This document shows positions 51,309 to 64,000 of a DNA stretch of 64,000 nucleotides, one piece after another. Within the stretch, counting starts at the first letter, position 1. The number at the start of each line of letters is the position of its first letter. Made by a program: the position numbers and the translations under genes. This stretch comes from an uncultured Pelagibacteraceae bacterium (lineage in GTDB: Bacteria; Pseudomonadota; Alphaproteobacteria; Pelagibacterales; Pelagibacteraceae), in the NCBI GenBank assembly GCA_902581925.1, contig CACHQB010000004.1:1-64000 (forward strand), given 5' to 3'. The notes under the pieces are model-generated. The model had not been told where the DNA came from, did no database searches, and worked only from the letters and a program-made list of their open reading frames with translations.

Positions 51309-53231
51309 TTAAATTGTAATCCTTTCAAAATTTGATTGTTTATTTCTTAATTCATGTCTATCAATAATTAATTTAAATAGTTTTTTTGCAATAGGTGCTG
51401 CGGCTTTACTACCTGAACCACCATGCTCTACAATTATACTTAAAGCATATCTTGGATTTACATAAGGGCCGTAAGCAACATATAATGCATGGTCTCTATC
51501 TTTGTAAGGTATTTGCTCTAATTCTAAATCCAACTCTCTTTCTCTTTTACTTATTCTCTTAACCTGTGCTGTTCCAGTTTTTCCTGCAAATTGATATTTA
51601 GGGTCATCAATTCTTGATTTATATGAAGTTCCAAATCTTTCATTGGTTGAACTAAACATTGCTTCTTGTACAATTTTAATATTTTTTTTGTCTTTAAATA
51701 ACCTTTTGTCTAATAATTCTTCTGATTCAGAATCAAATAAAAATCCACTCTCCATTGATTGTTTTGCGTCTTCATAAGAAATCGGATTGCTATCAACAAT
51801 TATTTTAGGTTTAATTGAATATCCACCATTTGCAATTTGTGCTGTCATCATGCAGAGTTGTAAGGGAGTTGATTGTATGTAGCCTTGACCAATACCAGTT
51901 ATTAGTGTTTCTCCTAATACCCAGCCCTTACCAAGATTATTTTTTTTCCATTTTGTATTTGGGAATAGTCCTTTTTTTTCAGTATCAAAATATTCACCAA
52001 GTACTTTTTTACCTAAACCAAACTTTTGAGCTGTAATATTCAATCGATCAACACCTAACAATCTTGCAACTTCATAAAAATAAGTATCACAGGATTGTTT
52101 CATTGCATTTTTCATACTAACCCAACCATGTCCTTTTTCTTTCCAACAATGAAATGTTTGTCCGTATAACTCCATCTTTCCTGTGCATTTAACTTTAAAC
52201 TTTGTATCAATAACGTTGTTTTCTAAAGCTGAAAGAGCAACGATTGGCTTTATGGTTGAACCTGGGGAGTATAATCCTGAAATAGTTTTATTAATTAAGG
52301 GTTTTAGGGGATTGTTTCTTATTAATTGCCATTCATCTTGACTTATACCGAATAAAAATAAATTTGGATTATAAGATGGAGATGAATACATTGCAATAAT
52401 ATCTCCTGTGAAAATATCCATTACACTTATTGATCCTGCTTTACCATTTAACAATTTTCCACAAGCTTTTTGTATTTCTGTATCTACAGTCAAACGTATT
52501 TTTGATCCTTGCTGCCCTTTTTGATGCTCAAGTTGATTTATTCTTTTACCGTAAGCATTAACTTCATATCTTTGAATTGCATTTGTTCCAATTAAATGAT
52601 TTTCAAGTCTTTTTTCTAAACCTAGTTTTCCAATTTTCATCCCAGGCACAAATCTTTCTTGGATGATTTGGTTATCTAAAATTTCTTGTTCATTTGGCTG
52701 ACTCACATATCCAAGAACATGTGTGTACACATCATTAAATGGATAATTTCTTGAGATTGTCATTACAGGTTTAACACCAACAAGATCGTATAAATAATTA
52801 TTAATTTTTACAAATTGACTCCAGCTTAAATTTTCAGAAACAATAATGCTATCCCATGGTTTTAGCTCTGCTTTTAATTTATTTATTCTTGTAATTTTTT
52901 TGTCACTAAGGTTTAAAAGATTTTTTAATCTAACCAATAAATAATTGAAATTCTCAACTTGCTCTGGAATTATATGTAATTGGTAAACTTTTAAATTACC
53001 TGCAATTACATTTCCAAAGTAGTCTACTATATTTCCTCTTGTGGGCGGAAGTTTCCATTCTCTAATTCTATTCTTATCTGAAAGAGTAAGATATTTTTTA
53101 TTTTCATTAATCTGTAGAGAAAATAAACGAGCAACGATAGCAGCAAAAACTACTACCTTTGCTGCTCCGATTATGAACATACGTCTATTAATTACATCAG
53201 TTTTTCTTATTCCTGAATTTGATTTAATCAT
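51309..53231 (-). CDS. mrdA: Penicillin-binding protein 2
   Basis: This 640-residue class B PBP has an N-terminal membrane anchor, a dimerisation domain (residues 45-230) and a transpeptidase domain with the active-site S-x-x-K (SPGSTIKPIVAL), S-x-D (MKQSCDTYFYEVARLLG) and KTG (FAGKTGTAQV) motifs. It cross-links peptidoglycan during elongation with RodA. It overlaps mreD by eight bases. An insertion-like segment around residues 480-530 follows the S-x-D motif. This is the elongasome transpeptidase, not FtsI, judged by its neighbours. Confidence 0.93.
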   Translation of the reverse strand: MIKSNSGIRKTDVINRRMFIIGAAKVVVFAAIVARLFSLQINENKKYLTLSDKNRIREWKLPPTRGNIVDYFGNVIAGNLKVYQLHIIPEQVENFNYLLVRLKNLLNLSDKKITRINKLKAELKPWDSIIVSENLSWSQFVKINNYLYDLVGVKPVMTISRNYPFNDVYTHVLGYVSQPNEQEILDNQIIQERFVPGMKIGKLGLEKRLENHLIGTNAIQRYEVNAYGKRINQLEHQKGQQGSKIRLTVDTEIQKACGKLLNGKAGSISVMDIFTGDIIAMYSSPSYNPNLFLFGISQDEWQLIRNNPLKPLINKTISGLYSPGSTIKPIVALSALENNVIDTKFKVKCTGKMELYGQTFHCWKEKGHGWVSMKNAMKQSCDTYFYEVARLLGVDRLNITAQKFGLGKKVLGEYFDTEKKGLFPNTKWKKNNLGKGWVLGETLITGIGQGYIQSTPLQLCMMTAQIANGGYSIKPKIIVDSNPISYEDAKQSMESGFLFDSESEELLDKRLFKDKKNIKIVQEAMFSSTNERFGTSYKSRIDDPKYQFAGKTGTAQVKRISKRERELDLELEQIPYKDRDHALYVAYGPYVNPRYALSIIVEHGGSGSKAAAPIAKKLFKLIIDRHELRNKQSNFERITI

Positions 53232-53742
53232 TTGTTTGATATGAAATTCTTTCGTTTAAAAAATTAAAAAATAAAAAAAATATTGGATAAAACAGAAAGG
53301 TAAATCCAGAATTGATTAAATAATTTGTGTAATCAACTTTAATTAAAAAGACTAAATCCAAAATAATTACTTGAATTGAGTTTATTAATAAAATTGTAAA
53401 TAATAATGATATCCAGTCTTTTATAAAATTTGGTGATAATGTAATATTTCTTATGTAAGCAGTTACTGAGCAAAGAATAAGATAACAAAAACTACTAATT
53501 CCTATTGGTATTCCTATTACAACATCATTAATGATACCCGCAAAGAAAATTGCAAGATAACCCAATTGATCAGGATTTCTTAAAGTCCAAAAGAAAATTA
53601 ATAAATGAACAAAATTAAAAGCAAAATAATCAAGTTTTAAATAATTAAAATCAAATTCATTAAAAACAGAAAAAAATAACATTATTATAGGAAGATAAGA
53701 CAAGAATATTCTTAAAAATGGACTTTTGTTGAGTGATGACAT
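53224..53742 (-). CDS. mreD: Rod shape-determining protein MreD
   Basis: This 172-residue membrane protein has five or six spans (LIFFWTLRNPDQLGYLAIFFAGIINDVVIGIPIGISSF is the conserved core). It stabilises the MreC-MreB elongasome in the inner membrane. It shares one base with mreC and overlaps mrdA by eight bases. Identification rests on size, the NPDQLGYLAIFFAGIINDV block and the operon order, since MreD is poorly conserved. Confidence 0.88.
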   Translation of the reverse strand: MSSLNKSPFLRIFLSYLPIIMLFFSVFNEFDFNYLKLDYFAFNFVHLLIFFWTLRNPDQLGYLAIFFAGIINDVVIGIPIGISSFCYLILCSVTAYIRNITLSPNFIKDWISLLFTILLINSIQVIILDLVFLIKVDYTNYLINSGFTFLFYPIFFLFFNFLNERISYQTND

Positions 53743-54590
53743 TATTTTTCTCCACCAAATTTATAAGTTACAATTTTTACATAATCTAATTGAGTGAAAT
53801 CAGAAAAAAAATTTATTTGTCCCTCTGAACTATTATCTATTTTTCCTATAGGTATACCTGGTTTAAATAGCCCTCCGAGTCCAGATGTATAGACAATAAT
53901 TTCTTTATTTTTAAATGCTTCTTTATAATCAATTTGTGTATGTTCGATTGTCCCAAAATTGCCTCCTGTTCCAGAAACTACAGCCTGTATATCATCTGGC
54001 TCTAAAACAGAAGGTATTTTACTATTTAGATCAGATAGGAGTAGTGCTCTAGAATTACTATAATTTACCTCAATAATTTGTCCCACTAAATAAACCTCAT
54101 CAATAACAGCCATTCCAATTTTTACTTTATCTTTAGTACCTTTGTTTAAAACTATTGATTTTAAATAGGGGCTATCTTTATCAATTAAAACTTTGGCAAA
54201 TATTTCTTGTGAATTTATGCTTTCATCAAGTAACTCTCTAAGCTTTTTATTTTCTGAAATTAAAAACTCATTTTGTAATCTAAGTTGCTCAGAATTTTCT
54301 ACTTTGATCAATTCTTTCTGATGACTTTCATATAAATCCATATGTGATTTGAATTTTAAAGTTATTTCTTTTAATTTATTTTCTGGAATTGATACGATAT
54401 GAGATGATCTATAAATTACTTCATTAATTCCTAATTTAACAAATTGTATTACTTTAAAATTAAAATTACTTAAAACAATTACAAAAATTGATACAAAAAT
54501 TAGAGTAAGTAATGAAAATTTTTGTTTGTCTTTTTTTTTTAAAAAAGCTGACCTAATGGCAATTACAAAATCATCTCTGCCAGTAGCCAT
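53742..54590 (-). CDS. mreC: Rod shape-determining protein MreC
   Basis: This 282-residue protein has a short cytosolic N-terminus, one membrane span (LLTLIFVSIFVIVLSNF, about residues 22-40), a coiled-coil region (about 65-125, rich in E, K, L) and the MreC beta domains with VVSGTGGNFG and VYTSGLGGLFKPGIPIGKI. It links MreB filaments to PBP2/RodA in the periplasm. It starts 5 bases after mreB and shares one base with mreD. Confidence 0.9.
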   Translation of the reverse strand: MATGRDDFVIAIRSAFLKKKDKQKFSLLTLIFVSIFVIVLSNFNFKVIQFVKLGINEVIYRSSHIVSIPENKLKEITLKFKSHMDLYESHQKELIKVENSEQLRLQNEFLISENKKLRELLDESINSQEIFAKVLIDKDSPYLKSIVLNKGTKDKVKIGMAVIDEVYLVGQIIEVNYSNSRALLLSDLNSKIPSVLEPDDIQAVVSGTGGNFGTIEHTQIDYKEAFKNKEIIVYTSGLGGLFKPGIPIGKIDNSSEGQINFFSDFTQLDYVKIVTYKFGGEK

Positions 54591-54595
54591 TTTTC

Positions 54596-57201
<2,606 letters not shown>

Positions 57202-57223
57202 AACTAAAATTTTTAGAAAATCT

Positions 57224-57251
57224 ATAATACAATCTATGAGAGAGATTGCAA
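57224..57251 (-). promoter_or_regulatory. Candidate leuA promoter
   Basis: On the minus strand TTGCAA (57251-57246) and TATTAT (57229-57224) are separated by 16 bases, a good sigma-70-type pair. Transcription would begin about 15 bases before the leuA ATG. No leucine-rich leader peptide or attenuator hairpin is seen in the 102-base gap, so classical attenuation is unlikely. Confidence 0.45.
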
Positions 57252-57303
57252 AATAATTAGTTAAATAATCACTTTTAATCGACCATTTTAGGCTTACGAA
57301 AAA

Positions 57304-58986
57304 TTAATTATAAATAGACTCAATTTTAGACATTAACCGTAAAAGTTCTCTTGTGTACTCATGGCCGGGTTTTAAAAATAAATCCTCAGTGTTTGAAACC
57401 TCACACAATTTGCCTTCTTTTAAGACTCCAATTCTATCACACATTTGTCTAACAACCGGTAAATCATGGCTGATAAACAAAATTGTTAAATTTAATTGCT
57501 CTTGAAGATCTTTAAGTAAATTTAATATTTGGGCTTGAATGCTTACATCCAAAGCAGAGGTAGGTTCATCACAAACTAAAAGTCTTGGTTGTGTGGCAAG
57601 TGCTCTTGCAATTGATATTCTCTGTCTCTGTCCTCCTGAAAATTCATGTGGATATCGATCTGCAGATTTTTGAGTTAATTCTACAGATTCTAGTAAATCA
57701 TAAATATAATTATTTAAATCTATATTTGATATTGATGGATTATGAAGTGTGATTGGTTCTGCAATTATATCTTTTACTTTTAATCTTCCATTTAGTGAAG
57801 AATAAGGATCTTGAAATATCATTTGAATTTGTTTTCTAAATTTCATTAATTCAGATCTCTGTTTAATTTTTGTTATACAAACTTTGTCAAAGAAGATATC
57901 TCCAGAAGTAGGTTTAAATAAATTTACAACCATTTTAGCAATTGTAGATTTTCCACTCCCACTTTCTCCTACTAAGCCAAAAGACTCACCCTCTTTTATT
58001 TCAAATGAAACATCATTAACAGCCATTACAGAATTTTTAGAATTTTCTGTAAAAAAATTATCATCAAAACTTTTATTAAGATTTTTTATTTCTACTAAAT
58101 CTTGTTTTATAATTTCTTTCTTTGACCATCTATTTAATATTTTAATATTATTTTCTTTTTTATTATTGTTTTCTTTTTCTACAATCACAAATCTTGAAAT
58201 TTTTTTATTAGTTGGTGGAACTGAACTTACTAGACTTTTAGTATAATTTTCTTTTGGATTAGTTAATATTTTTTTAGTTTCACCGATTTCTACTAAATTA
58301 CCACTTTTCATAACTGCTACACGATCTGCTGTCTCAGCTATAACACCCATATCATGAGTAATTAGTATAACTGCAAGATTTCTTTCTTTTGTTAATTTTT
58401 TAATAAGTTCTAAAATCTGAGACTGAATTGATACATCTAATGCTGTTGTTGGCTCATCTGCAATCAACAATTCTGGCTCACAACATAGAGCTAAAGAAAT
58501 TACTACGCGCTGTCTCATTCCACCTGAAAATTGGTGAGGATAATTATCAAATCTTATTTCTGCATCTTTTATGCCAACCTCTCTCAATAGATTTATAGAT
58601 TTATTTTTTGCTTCCTCTTTACTTAATTTAAGATGAGTTTGAATTGTTTCAATTAACTGCTCACCCACAGTTAGAATTGGGTTAAGTGAAGTTTGAGGAT
58701 CTTGAAATATCAATCCAATTTTATTTCCTCTATATTTAACAATACTTTCAGAATTTTCATGAATGTTAAGATCGCCCAAAATAACTGAGCCACTAGAAAC
58801 CTTACCTGGTTCATCAATTAAATTTATAATAGCGTTTCCTACTGTACTTTTTCCTGAACCAGACTCTCCAACTAATCCTAAAATTTCTCCTTTGTTTACC
58901 TCAATATTTACATTCTTAGCAGCATAAACTGTTTCTTTTCTCATTTGGTAATCAACGCTAAGATTATTTATTTTTAAAAAACTCAT
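57304..58986 (-). CDS. Dipeptide/oligopeptide ABC transporter, fused double ATPase
   Basis: This 560-residue protein is two DppD/DppF-type ATPases in one chain. The first half has GESGSGKST, the signature [15 protein letters not shown] and [16 protein letters not shown]; the second half has [24 protein letters not shown] and [18 protein letters not shown]. The first domain carries the peptide-family tail [11 protein letters not shown] linker of lysine and asparagine (about 265-300) joins them. Fused ATPases of this kind are known from YejF/GsiA. It overlaps dppC by four bases and energises that permease pair. Confidence 0.9.
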   Translation of the reverse strand: MSFLKINNLSVDYQMRKETVYAAKNVNIEVNKGEILGLVGESGSGKSTVGNAIINLIDEPGKVSSGSVILGDLNIHENSESIVKYRGNKIGLIFQDPQTSLNPILTVGEQLIETIQTHLKLSKEEAKNKSINLLREVGIKDAEIRFDNYPHQFSGGMRQRVVISLALCCEPELLIADEPTTALDVSIQSQILELIKKLTKERNLAVILITHDMGVIAETADRVAVMKSGNLVEIGETKKILTNPKENYTKSLVSSVPPTNKKISRFVIVEKENNNKKENNIKILNRWSKKEIIKQDLVEIKNLNKSFDDNFFTENSKNSVMAVNDVSFEIKEGESFGLVGESGSGKSTIAKMVVNLFKPTSGDIFFDKVCITKIKQRSELMKFRKQIQMIFQDPYSSLNGRLKVKDIIAEPITLHNPSISNIDLNNYIYDLLESVELTQKSADRYPHEFSGGQRQRISIARALATQPRLLVCDEPTSALDVSIQAQILNLLKDLQEQLNLTILFISHDLPVVRQMCDRIGVLKEGKLCEVSNTEDLFLKPGHEYTRELLRLMSKIESIYN

Positions 58987-59921
58987 TTTTTTAATTTAGG
59001 ATTTAAAGTATCTCTCATCCAATCTCCTAATAAATTTATTGAAAATGCCAAAATAACCAAGAAAATTGCTGGAAAAAAAGTTATCCACCATTCTCCTGAA
59101 AATAAAAAATCATTCCCAAGTCTTATTAAAGTTCCTAAAGAAGGTGTTGTAGGAGGGACACCAACTCCTAAAAAACTTAAAGTAGATTCTGCTAAAATAG
59201 CAAGAGCTAAACCAATAGTTCCAATTACCAACACTGGTCTTAAAATATTTGGTAAAATATGTTTAAACATAATAATTATATTTGAAACTCCAATTATTGT
59301 TGATGCCGAAACATAGTCTTTATTTTTTTCTACCAAAGTTGCTGCTCTAGAAACTCTTGCAAATTGTGGCCACTCTGAAATTCCAATGGCAAATATTAGA
59401 ACATAAATTGCCATTTCATCATGCATTTCTCTTGAGATCAATCCTCTTGCTATTCCATCAACCAACAATGCCATTAAAATACTTGGTACAGTTAATTGAA
59501 CATCAGTTAGCCTCATTACTATCATTTCATATTTTCCACCAAAAAATCCAGCTGTTAATCCCAATCCAACTCCAAGGATTAGACTAAAAATTATTGCAGA
59601 AAAACCTACAATTAAAGAAATCCTACATCCATATAAAATTGTCGATAACATATCTCTTCCTTGACCATCAGTACCTAAAATAAATTTAGCAAGACCATCT
59701 TCTGTCCATGAAGGTGGTGTGAATGCATCCATAAGTGATAGGGAAGATGGATCAAAAGGATTGTAAGGTGTAATAAGCTCAACAAAAAAAGAACAGAAAA
59801 AAATTATAAACAAAATAGTGGATGATACAATGGCAGTAGGAGATTTAACAAAGCTATGATAAATATCACTATCTTTCATTCTTTCCCAAGTACTTAAAGA
59901 TTTGTTATCCACTTGCGACAT
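58983..59921 (-). CDS. dppC: Dipeptide/oligopeptide ABC transporter permease, DppC-like
   Basis: This 312-residue BPD_transp_1 permease has six spans, an OppC-type N-terminal segment (SIYHSFVKSP-like, with PYNPFDPSSLSLMDAFTPPSW) and LGTDGQGRDMLSTILYGCRISLIVGF. The EAA-type loop reads VSASTIIGVSNIIIMFKHILPNILRPVLV. It pairs with the DppB-like permease, overlapping its 3' end by 17 bases, and overlaps the ATPase gene by four bases. Peptides are the default substrate; nickel or sugar-peptide substrates cannot be excluded. Confidence 0.88.
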   Translation of the reverse strand: MSQVDNKSLSTWERMKDSDIYHSFVKSPTAIVSSTILFIIFFCSFFVELITPYNPFDPSSLSLMDAFTPPSWTEDGLAKFILGTDGQGRDMLSTILYGCRISLIVGFSAIIFSLILGVGLGLTAGFFGGKYEMIVMRLTDVQLTVPSILMALLVDGIARGLISREMHDEMAIYVLIFAIGISEWPQFARVSRAATLVEKNKDYVSASTIIGVSNIIIMFKHILPNILRPVLVIGTIGLALAILAESTLSFLGVGVPPTTPSLGTLIRLGNDFLFSGEWWITFFPAIFLVILAFSINLLGDWMRDTLNPKLKK

Positions 59922-60888
59922 CTCCCTTAACTCTTATTCTTGGATCAATTAGATAATATAGAATATCAACTATAAAATTTATCATCACAAAAACAAAAGC
60001 TATGAAAACCAAATAAGCTGACATGATCGGTATATCGACAAATTGTACTGCTTGAATAAATAAGAAGCCCATACCAGGCCATTGAAAAACAGTTTCAGTA
60101 ATAATAGAAAACGCAATTAGAGTTCCAATATTTATTCCTGCTATAGTTATTACTGGTATTAATCCATTTTTTAATGCATGTTTATATTTAATACTATTTT
60201 CACCGATACCTCGAGCACGTGCAAATTTAATATAATCTGTTTGTAGTATTTCCATCATCTCTGCTCGCACCAGTCTGATGATATAAGTCATTTGAAAAAG
60301 ACTTAATGTTACTGAAGGAAGTATAATTGCTTTAAGTCCAGAAACTGTTAAAAATCCTGTAGTCCAAAAACCTAAATCAACAACTTCTCCTCTTCCAAAA
60401 GAAGGTAATATTCCTAAGATTACTGCAAACAAATATATGAATAATATACCAATTACAAATGTGGGGAGCGAAACCCCCAACAAGGAGATTGCCAAAACAA
60501 AATCACTTAAAAAGCCTTTTCGATTTATACCTGTATAAACTCCCAATAATGTTCCGGTTACAAGTGCAATTAGGGCTGAAATAACAACAAGTTCGATAGT
60601 TGCAGGTAATCTTTCAACTATTAATTCTGAAACAGGTCTTCTTAATTGATATGAAATTCCAAACTCGCCCTTTGAAGCATTAACTATAAATCTTGAAAAT
60701 TGTACATGGATTGGATCCATTAAACCAAGTGTTTCTCTCAATTCTGCTCTTTCTTCATCAGAAGTCTCTTCTCCAACCATGTTATTAATTGGATCTCCAA
60801 CAAAATTAAATAATGAGAAAGATACAAAGGCGACTACCAACATCACCAAAGCAGATTGAAACAGCCTTTTAAAAAAATATTTTATCAA
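59905..60888 (-). CDS. dppB: Dipeptide/oligopeptide ABC transporter permease, DppB-like
   Basis: This 327-residue permease has six spans with OppB/DppB blocks LFNFVGDPINNMVGEETSDEERAELRETLGL, YIIRLVRAEMMEILQTDYIKFARARGIGENSIKYKHALKNGLIPVITIAG (the EAA loop) and ETVFQWPGMGFLFIQAVQFVDIPIM. It is the first permease of the operon, 61 bases after the binding-protein gene across a strong hairpin. It overlaps dppC by 17 bases. Confidence 0.88.
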   Translation of the reverse strand: MIKYFFKRLFQSALVMLVVAFVSFSLFNFVGDPINNMVGEETSDEERAELRETLGLMDPIHVQFSRFIVNASKGEFGISYQLRRPVSELIVERLPATIELVVISALIALVTGTLLGVYTGINRKGFLSDFVLAISLLGVSLPTFVIGILFIYLFAVILGILPSFGRGEVVDLGFWTTGFLTVSGLKAIILPSVTLSLFQMTYIIRLVRAEMMEILQTDYIKFARARGIGENSIKYKHALKNGLIPVITIAGINIGTLIAFSIITETVFQWPGMGFLFIQAVQFVDIPIMSAYLVFIAFVFVMINFIVDILYYLIDPRIRVKGDVASG

Positions 60889-60905
60889 TTTATGAAGGTT
60901 TAAAC

Positions 60906-60939
60906 TTACAAGCCCTTTAAAATTTTAAAGGGCTTGTAA
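60906..60939 (-). terminator. Perfect palindromic hairpin between dppA and dppB
   Basis: TTACAAGCCCTTTAAA and its exact reverse complement form a long stem at 60906-60939, with only a few central A/T bases as loop. On the minus strand the arm AAGCCC..GGGCTT is followed by GTAAGTTTAAACC rather than a clean T-run, so partial termination or protection of the dppA transcript end is likelier than full termination. It separates binding protein from permeases, as in three other operons here. Confidence 0.75.
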
Positions 60940-60949
60940 TAATTTTTAT

Positions 60950-62512
60950 TTAGTTAAAACTAGCAGTTCTGAATAACGGTTCGTTATTCGGTCTGATAGG
61001 AACATCAACATTACTTTTAGATGCCCAAGAAATTACCTGGTGATGTAAAGGTAGATAAGAAATATCATCTTTTACAATTTTCCAAGCTTTAGCAATTGCA
61101 GCGTTTCTTTTATCTAAATCAACTTCACCTTCCATAACTCTAATTGCAGCATCAACATCTGCATTACTAAAGTTAACTTTGTTCCAGCTAGCACCAGTTT
61201 CATACAAGTAATGGAAAACATAGTGACTATCTAAAGTTGGAACACCCCATCCTAGCATATAGAAATCACCTTGGTTATCTTTAAGCTCTTTGAAGTGTTT
61301 ACTTTTAGTTTGAGCAAATAAGTTAACATTAACTCCAATTTTACCTAACATTCCAACAACAGCAGTACATATTGCTTCATCGTTTACATATCTGTCATTA
61401 GGACATCTAAGCTCAACATCAAAACCGTTAGGATATCCTGCGCTAGCTAAAAGTTTTTTTGCAGCATCAACATCGTAAGGTAATCTTTTATCAAGATCTG
61501 CCGTATAACCATTTACACCAGGAAAAGTTATAATACCTGCTGGTTCACTTAAACCTCTCATAACTTTTTTCTTGATCGCTTCAATATCAATTGCTTGATA
61601 AAGAGCTTGTCTTACCTCTTTTTTCTTAAATGGATTATCACCTGTATTACCAGTTCTTAATTTGTCAGCTGCTTGATCCATACCTAAGAAAATTGTTCTC
61701 ATTTGAGCTGTACTTTCAACTTTGTGACCTGAAGAAGATCCAATTCTTTTTAAGTCTTGAACAGGAGCATCAGTAACTATATCAATTTCGCCTGATAATA
61801 AAGCTGCAACTCTTGTAGCTGCATTTTTTATAGGCATTAATTCAATTTGAGTTACTTTTTTGTCCTTCATTTCGCCCCACCAATGTTTATTTCTTTTAAA
61901 CACTGTTTTAGTATTTGGTTCTCTTAAAGTAATTTTAAAAGGACCAGTACCTAAAGAGTTGGTAGCAGAAAATGTTTCCTGTCCTGCATCCCAGTTTTGT
62001 GGTGACATTGCAAAGTTTTTTTCAGACCAAGCTTTAGACATTATAAAAATGTTTGACAGCTGATTTAAAAGAATAGGATTTGGTTTACTTGTTGTAATTT
62101 TTACAGCATAATCACCAACCGCTTCAACATTTGATACAGTGCTGATATATTCTTTAAAGTCTGAAGTTCTCTGCTTAGCTCTTAATATACTAAAAACAAC
62201 ATCTGCTGATGTCATTCCAGAACCATCTGAAAACTTAGCATCTTCTCTTAAATTAAAAATCCAAGTATTTGGATCAGTAGCTTTCCATTTTGTTGCTAAA
62301 GCAGGCCCTATTTTCATGTCCAAGCCTCTTTGAACTAGAGCTTCGTAAACTTGTCTAGAAACTTGAGTAGTTGGACCCTCATTTTGTGCATGTGGATCTA
62401 GTGTTAGACTGTCTCCTTGCATAGACCATTTAATAGTTTTTGCCCATGCTGAAGAAAATCCGAATACTAGAACTAATGACAATAGTATTCTTACTATATT
62501 TTTAGTCTTCAT
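60950..62512 (-). CDS. dppA: Dipeptide/oligopeptide ABC transporter substrate-binding protein
   Basis: This 520-residue SBP_bac_5 family protein has a signal peptide (MKTKNIVRILLSLVLVFGFS, cleavage near AWA-KT). The mature protein begins TIKWSMQGDSLTLDPHAQNEGPT, with the family block VYEALVQR and DAKFSDGSGMTSADVVFSI. GAGGGGAA is a strong ribosome site before ATG 62512. It delivers peptides to DppBC. Upstream, TATACT on the minus strand is a candidate -10 element. The family also includes binding proteins for nickel, opines and glutathione, so the ligand is not certain. Confidence 0.88.
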   Translation of the reverse strand: MKTKNIVRILLSLVLVFGFSSAWAKTIKWSMQGDSLTLDPHAQNEGPTTQVSRQVYEALVQRGLDMKIGPALATKWKATDPNTWIFNLREDAKFSDGSGMTSADVVFSILRAKQRTSDFKEYISTVSNVEAVGDYAVKITTSKPNPILLNQLSNIFIMSKAWSEKNFAMSPQNWDAGQETFSATNSLGTGPFKITLREPNTKTVFKRNKHWWGEMKDKKVTQIELMPIKNAATRVAALLSGEIDIVTDAPVQDLKRIGSSSGHKVESTAQMRTIFLGMDQAADKLRTGNTGDNPFKKKEVRQALYQAIDIEAIKKKVMRGLSEPAGIITFPGVNGYTADLDKRLPYDVDAAKKLLASAGYPNGFDVELRCPNDRYVNDEAICTAVVGMLGKIGVNVNLFAQTKSKHFKELKDNQGDFYMLGWGVPTLDSHYVFHYLYETGASWNKVNFSNADVDAAIRVMEGEVDLDKRNAAIAKAWKIVKDDISYLPLHHQVISWASKSNVDVPIRPNNEPLFRTASFN

Positions 62513-62563
62513 TATTCCCCTCGTTTTTAAAATTTATTTAAAAAAGTATAGGTGAAATAATCG

Positions 62564-62582
62564 AATTATTGTAGCAATAATT
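62564..62582. repeat. Small A+T-rich inverted repeat between ilvC and dppA
   Basis: AATTATTG (62564-62571, allowing for the first A) pairs with CAATAATT (62575-62582) around TAG. It lies just beyond the ilvC stop at 62595 and could end the ilvC transcript, although the stem has one G:C pair and no strong T-run follows. Otherwise the 82-base gap holds only the dppA promoter region. Confidence 0.3.
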
Positions 62583-62594
62583 TACTAATAAAAT

Positions 62595-63635
<1,041 letters not shown>

Positions 63636-64000
63636 TTAATTAAATATTTTAGCACCTCTGGTCATAGCTACTGCCCCAGTTCTTGAAGTGCTAATAAGTC
63701 CTAAGGGCTTTAATTTTTTATTCATTTTATCAATTTCTCTTCTTAAAGCAGTTATTTGAATTACTGCTGAAGTTTTTGTTTCATCTAATATTACGGGATT
63801 AAATTTTTTACAAGCATTTAAACATTTTTCAATTTTATTTCTTTTTCCAACAACTTTAAATAATGCCATTTCTTTAAATATTACTCCTTTATCCTCTCTT
63901 TTAAATTCAGCAACTTTATGAACTGGTACTAATTTTGTTAATTGAAGTCTTATTTGATCAATAACCTGGGGTGTACCTGTAGTAACAATTGTTATTCTTG
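63636..64000 (-). CDS. ilvH: Acetolactate synthase small (regulatory) subunit, 5' end outside window
   Basis: The frame is open past the first in-window ATG (63869) to the window edge. Translation of 63870-64000 reads RITIVTTGTPQVIDQIRLQL, then KLVPVHKVAEF, which is the N-terminal ACT-domain end of IlvH. The remaining 77 residues (ALFKVVGKRNKIEKC...RTGAVAMTRG) form the C-terminal regulatory domain. The start therefore lies beyond 64000 and the 77-codon ORF alone would be wrong. The protein binds valine and controls the catalytic IlvB/IlvI subunit. IlvC follows 18 bases downstream. Confidence 0.92.
   Translation of the reverse strand, partial: RITIVTTGTPQVIDQIRLQLTKLVPVHKVAEFKREDKGVIFKEMALFKVVGKRNKIEKCLNACKKFNPVILDETKTSAVIQITALRREIDKMNKKLKPLGLISTSRTGAVAMTRGAKIFN

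Noticed and set aside
57884..58246. 120-codon plus-strand ORF inside the fused peptide ATPase gene
   Set aside because: It is antisense to clear Walker and signature motifs, has no ribosome site and a composition expected of a reverse-strand shadow.

Overview
The window looks like a genome segment of a SAR11 / Pelagibacterales (Alphaproteobacteria) organism. The evidence is very A+T-rich DNA, gene starts and stops that overlap or lie within a few bases, few intergenic gaps above 100 bases, and a gene set dominated by ABC uptake systems for osmolytes, amino acids and phosphodiesters, ending in a mreBCD-mrdA-rodA block. I see no rRNA, tRNA, CRISPR array, insertion sequence or prophage. The genus assignment is inference; no sequence search was run.

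Layout. Bases 1-2204 hold a truncated 3-hydroxyisobutyrate-dehydrogenase-type gene and an aldehyde dehydrogenase. Bases 2185-8803 (minus) form a ugp-type glycerol-3-phosphate/glycerophosphodiester uptake operon with two UgpE-like permeases, a glycerophosphodiester phosphodiesterase and a 2H phosphoesterase. Bases 8925-19400 are a quaternary-amine region: a gamma-butyrobetaine-hydroxylase-like dioxygenase, a betaine/carnitine-type ABC transporter (proXWV), an SDR, carnitine dehydrogenase, a beta-keto acid cleavage enzyme, a hotdog thioesterase, a TauD-family dioxygenase, a PhnZ/TmpB-like HD oxygenase and a choline-dehydrogenase-like GMC flavoprotein. Bases 19403-24530 hold a ureohydrolase, tandem EamA transporters, an IPNS-like oxygenase and a short GlpD. 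Bases 24654-30370 are an uncharacterised catabolic cassette (LLM flavin oxidoreductase, TPP enzyme, DUF1185, alpha/beta hydrolase, aldehyde dehydrogenase), followed by a branched-chain-type binding protein. Bases 31699-44375 (minus) are two complete liv-type transporter sets with AzlCD, glutarate hydroxylase, a P5C-reductase-like gene, a 23-codon membrane peptide and an MFS protein. Bases 44462-50122 hold a LysE exporter, a 13-codon ORF lying in a hairpin, a TIGR03643 protein, glutaredoxin, MsrB, a deacetylase-like protein, a 2-hydroxyacid dehydrogenase, an EamA protein and a DadA-like oxidoreductase. Bases 50184-57201 are rodA-mrdA-mreD-mreC-mreB-leuA. Bases 57304-62512 are a peptide ABC transporter. 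Bases 62595-64000 are ilvC and the truncated ilvH.

How they work together. The strongest pathway is gamma-butyrobetaine to carnitine to 3-dehydrocarnitine to betainyl-CoA to glycine betaine. Choline oxidation and possibly oxidation of a trimethylammonium phosphonate would feed the same product. The Ugp set supplies glycerol 3-phosphate to GlpD. In four ABC systems a strong hairpin follows the binding-protein gene and precedes the permease gene, which suggests a shared way to set binding-protein excess.

The most interesting candidates are the TauD plus PhnZ/TmpB-like pair inside a carnitine/betaine cluster (16453-17823), the short ORF in a hairpin at 45083-45153, the 23-codon membrane peptide at 32868-32939, and the cassette at 24654-30370.
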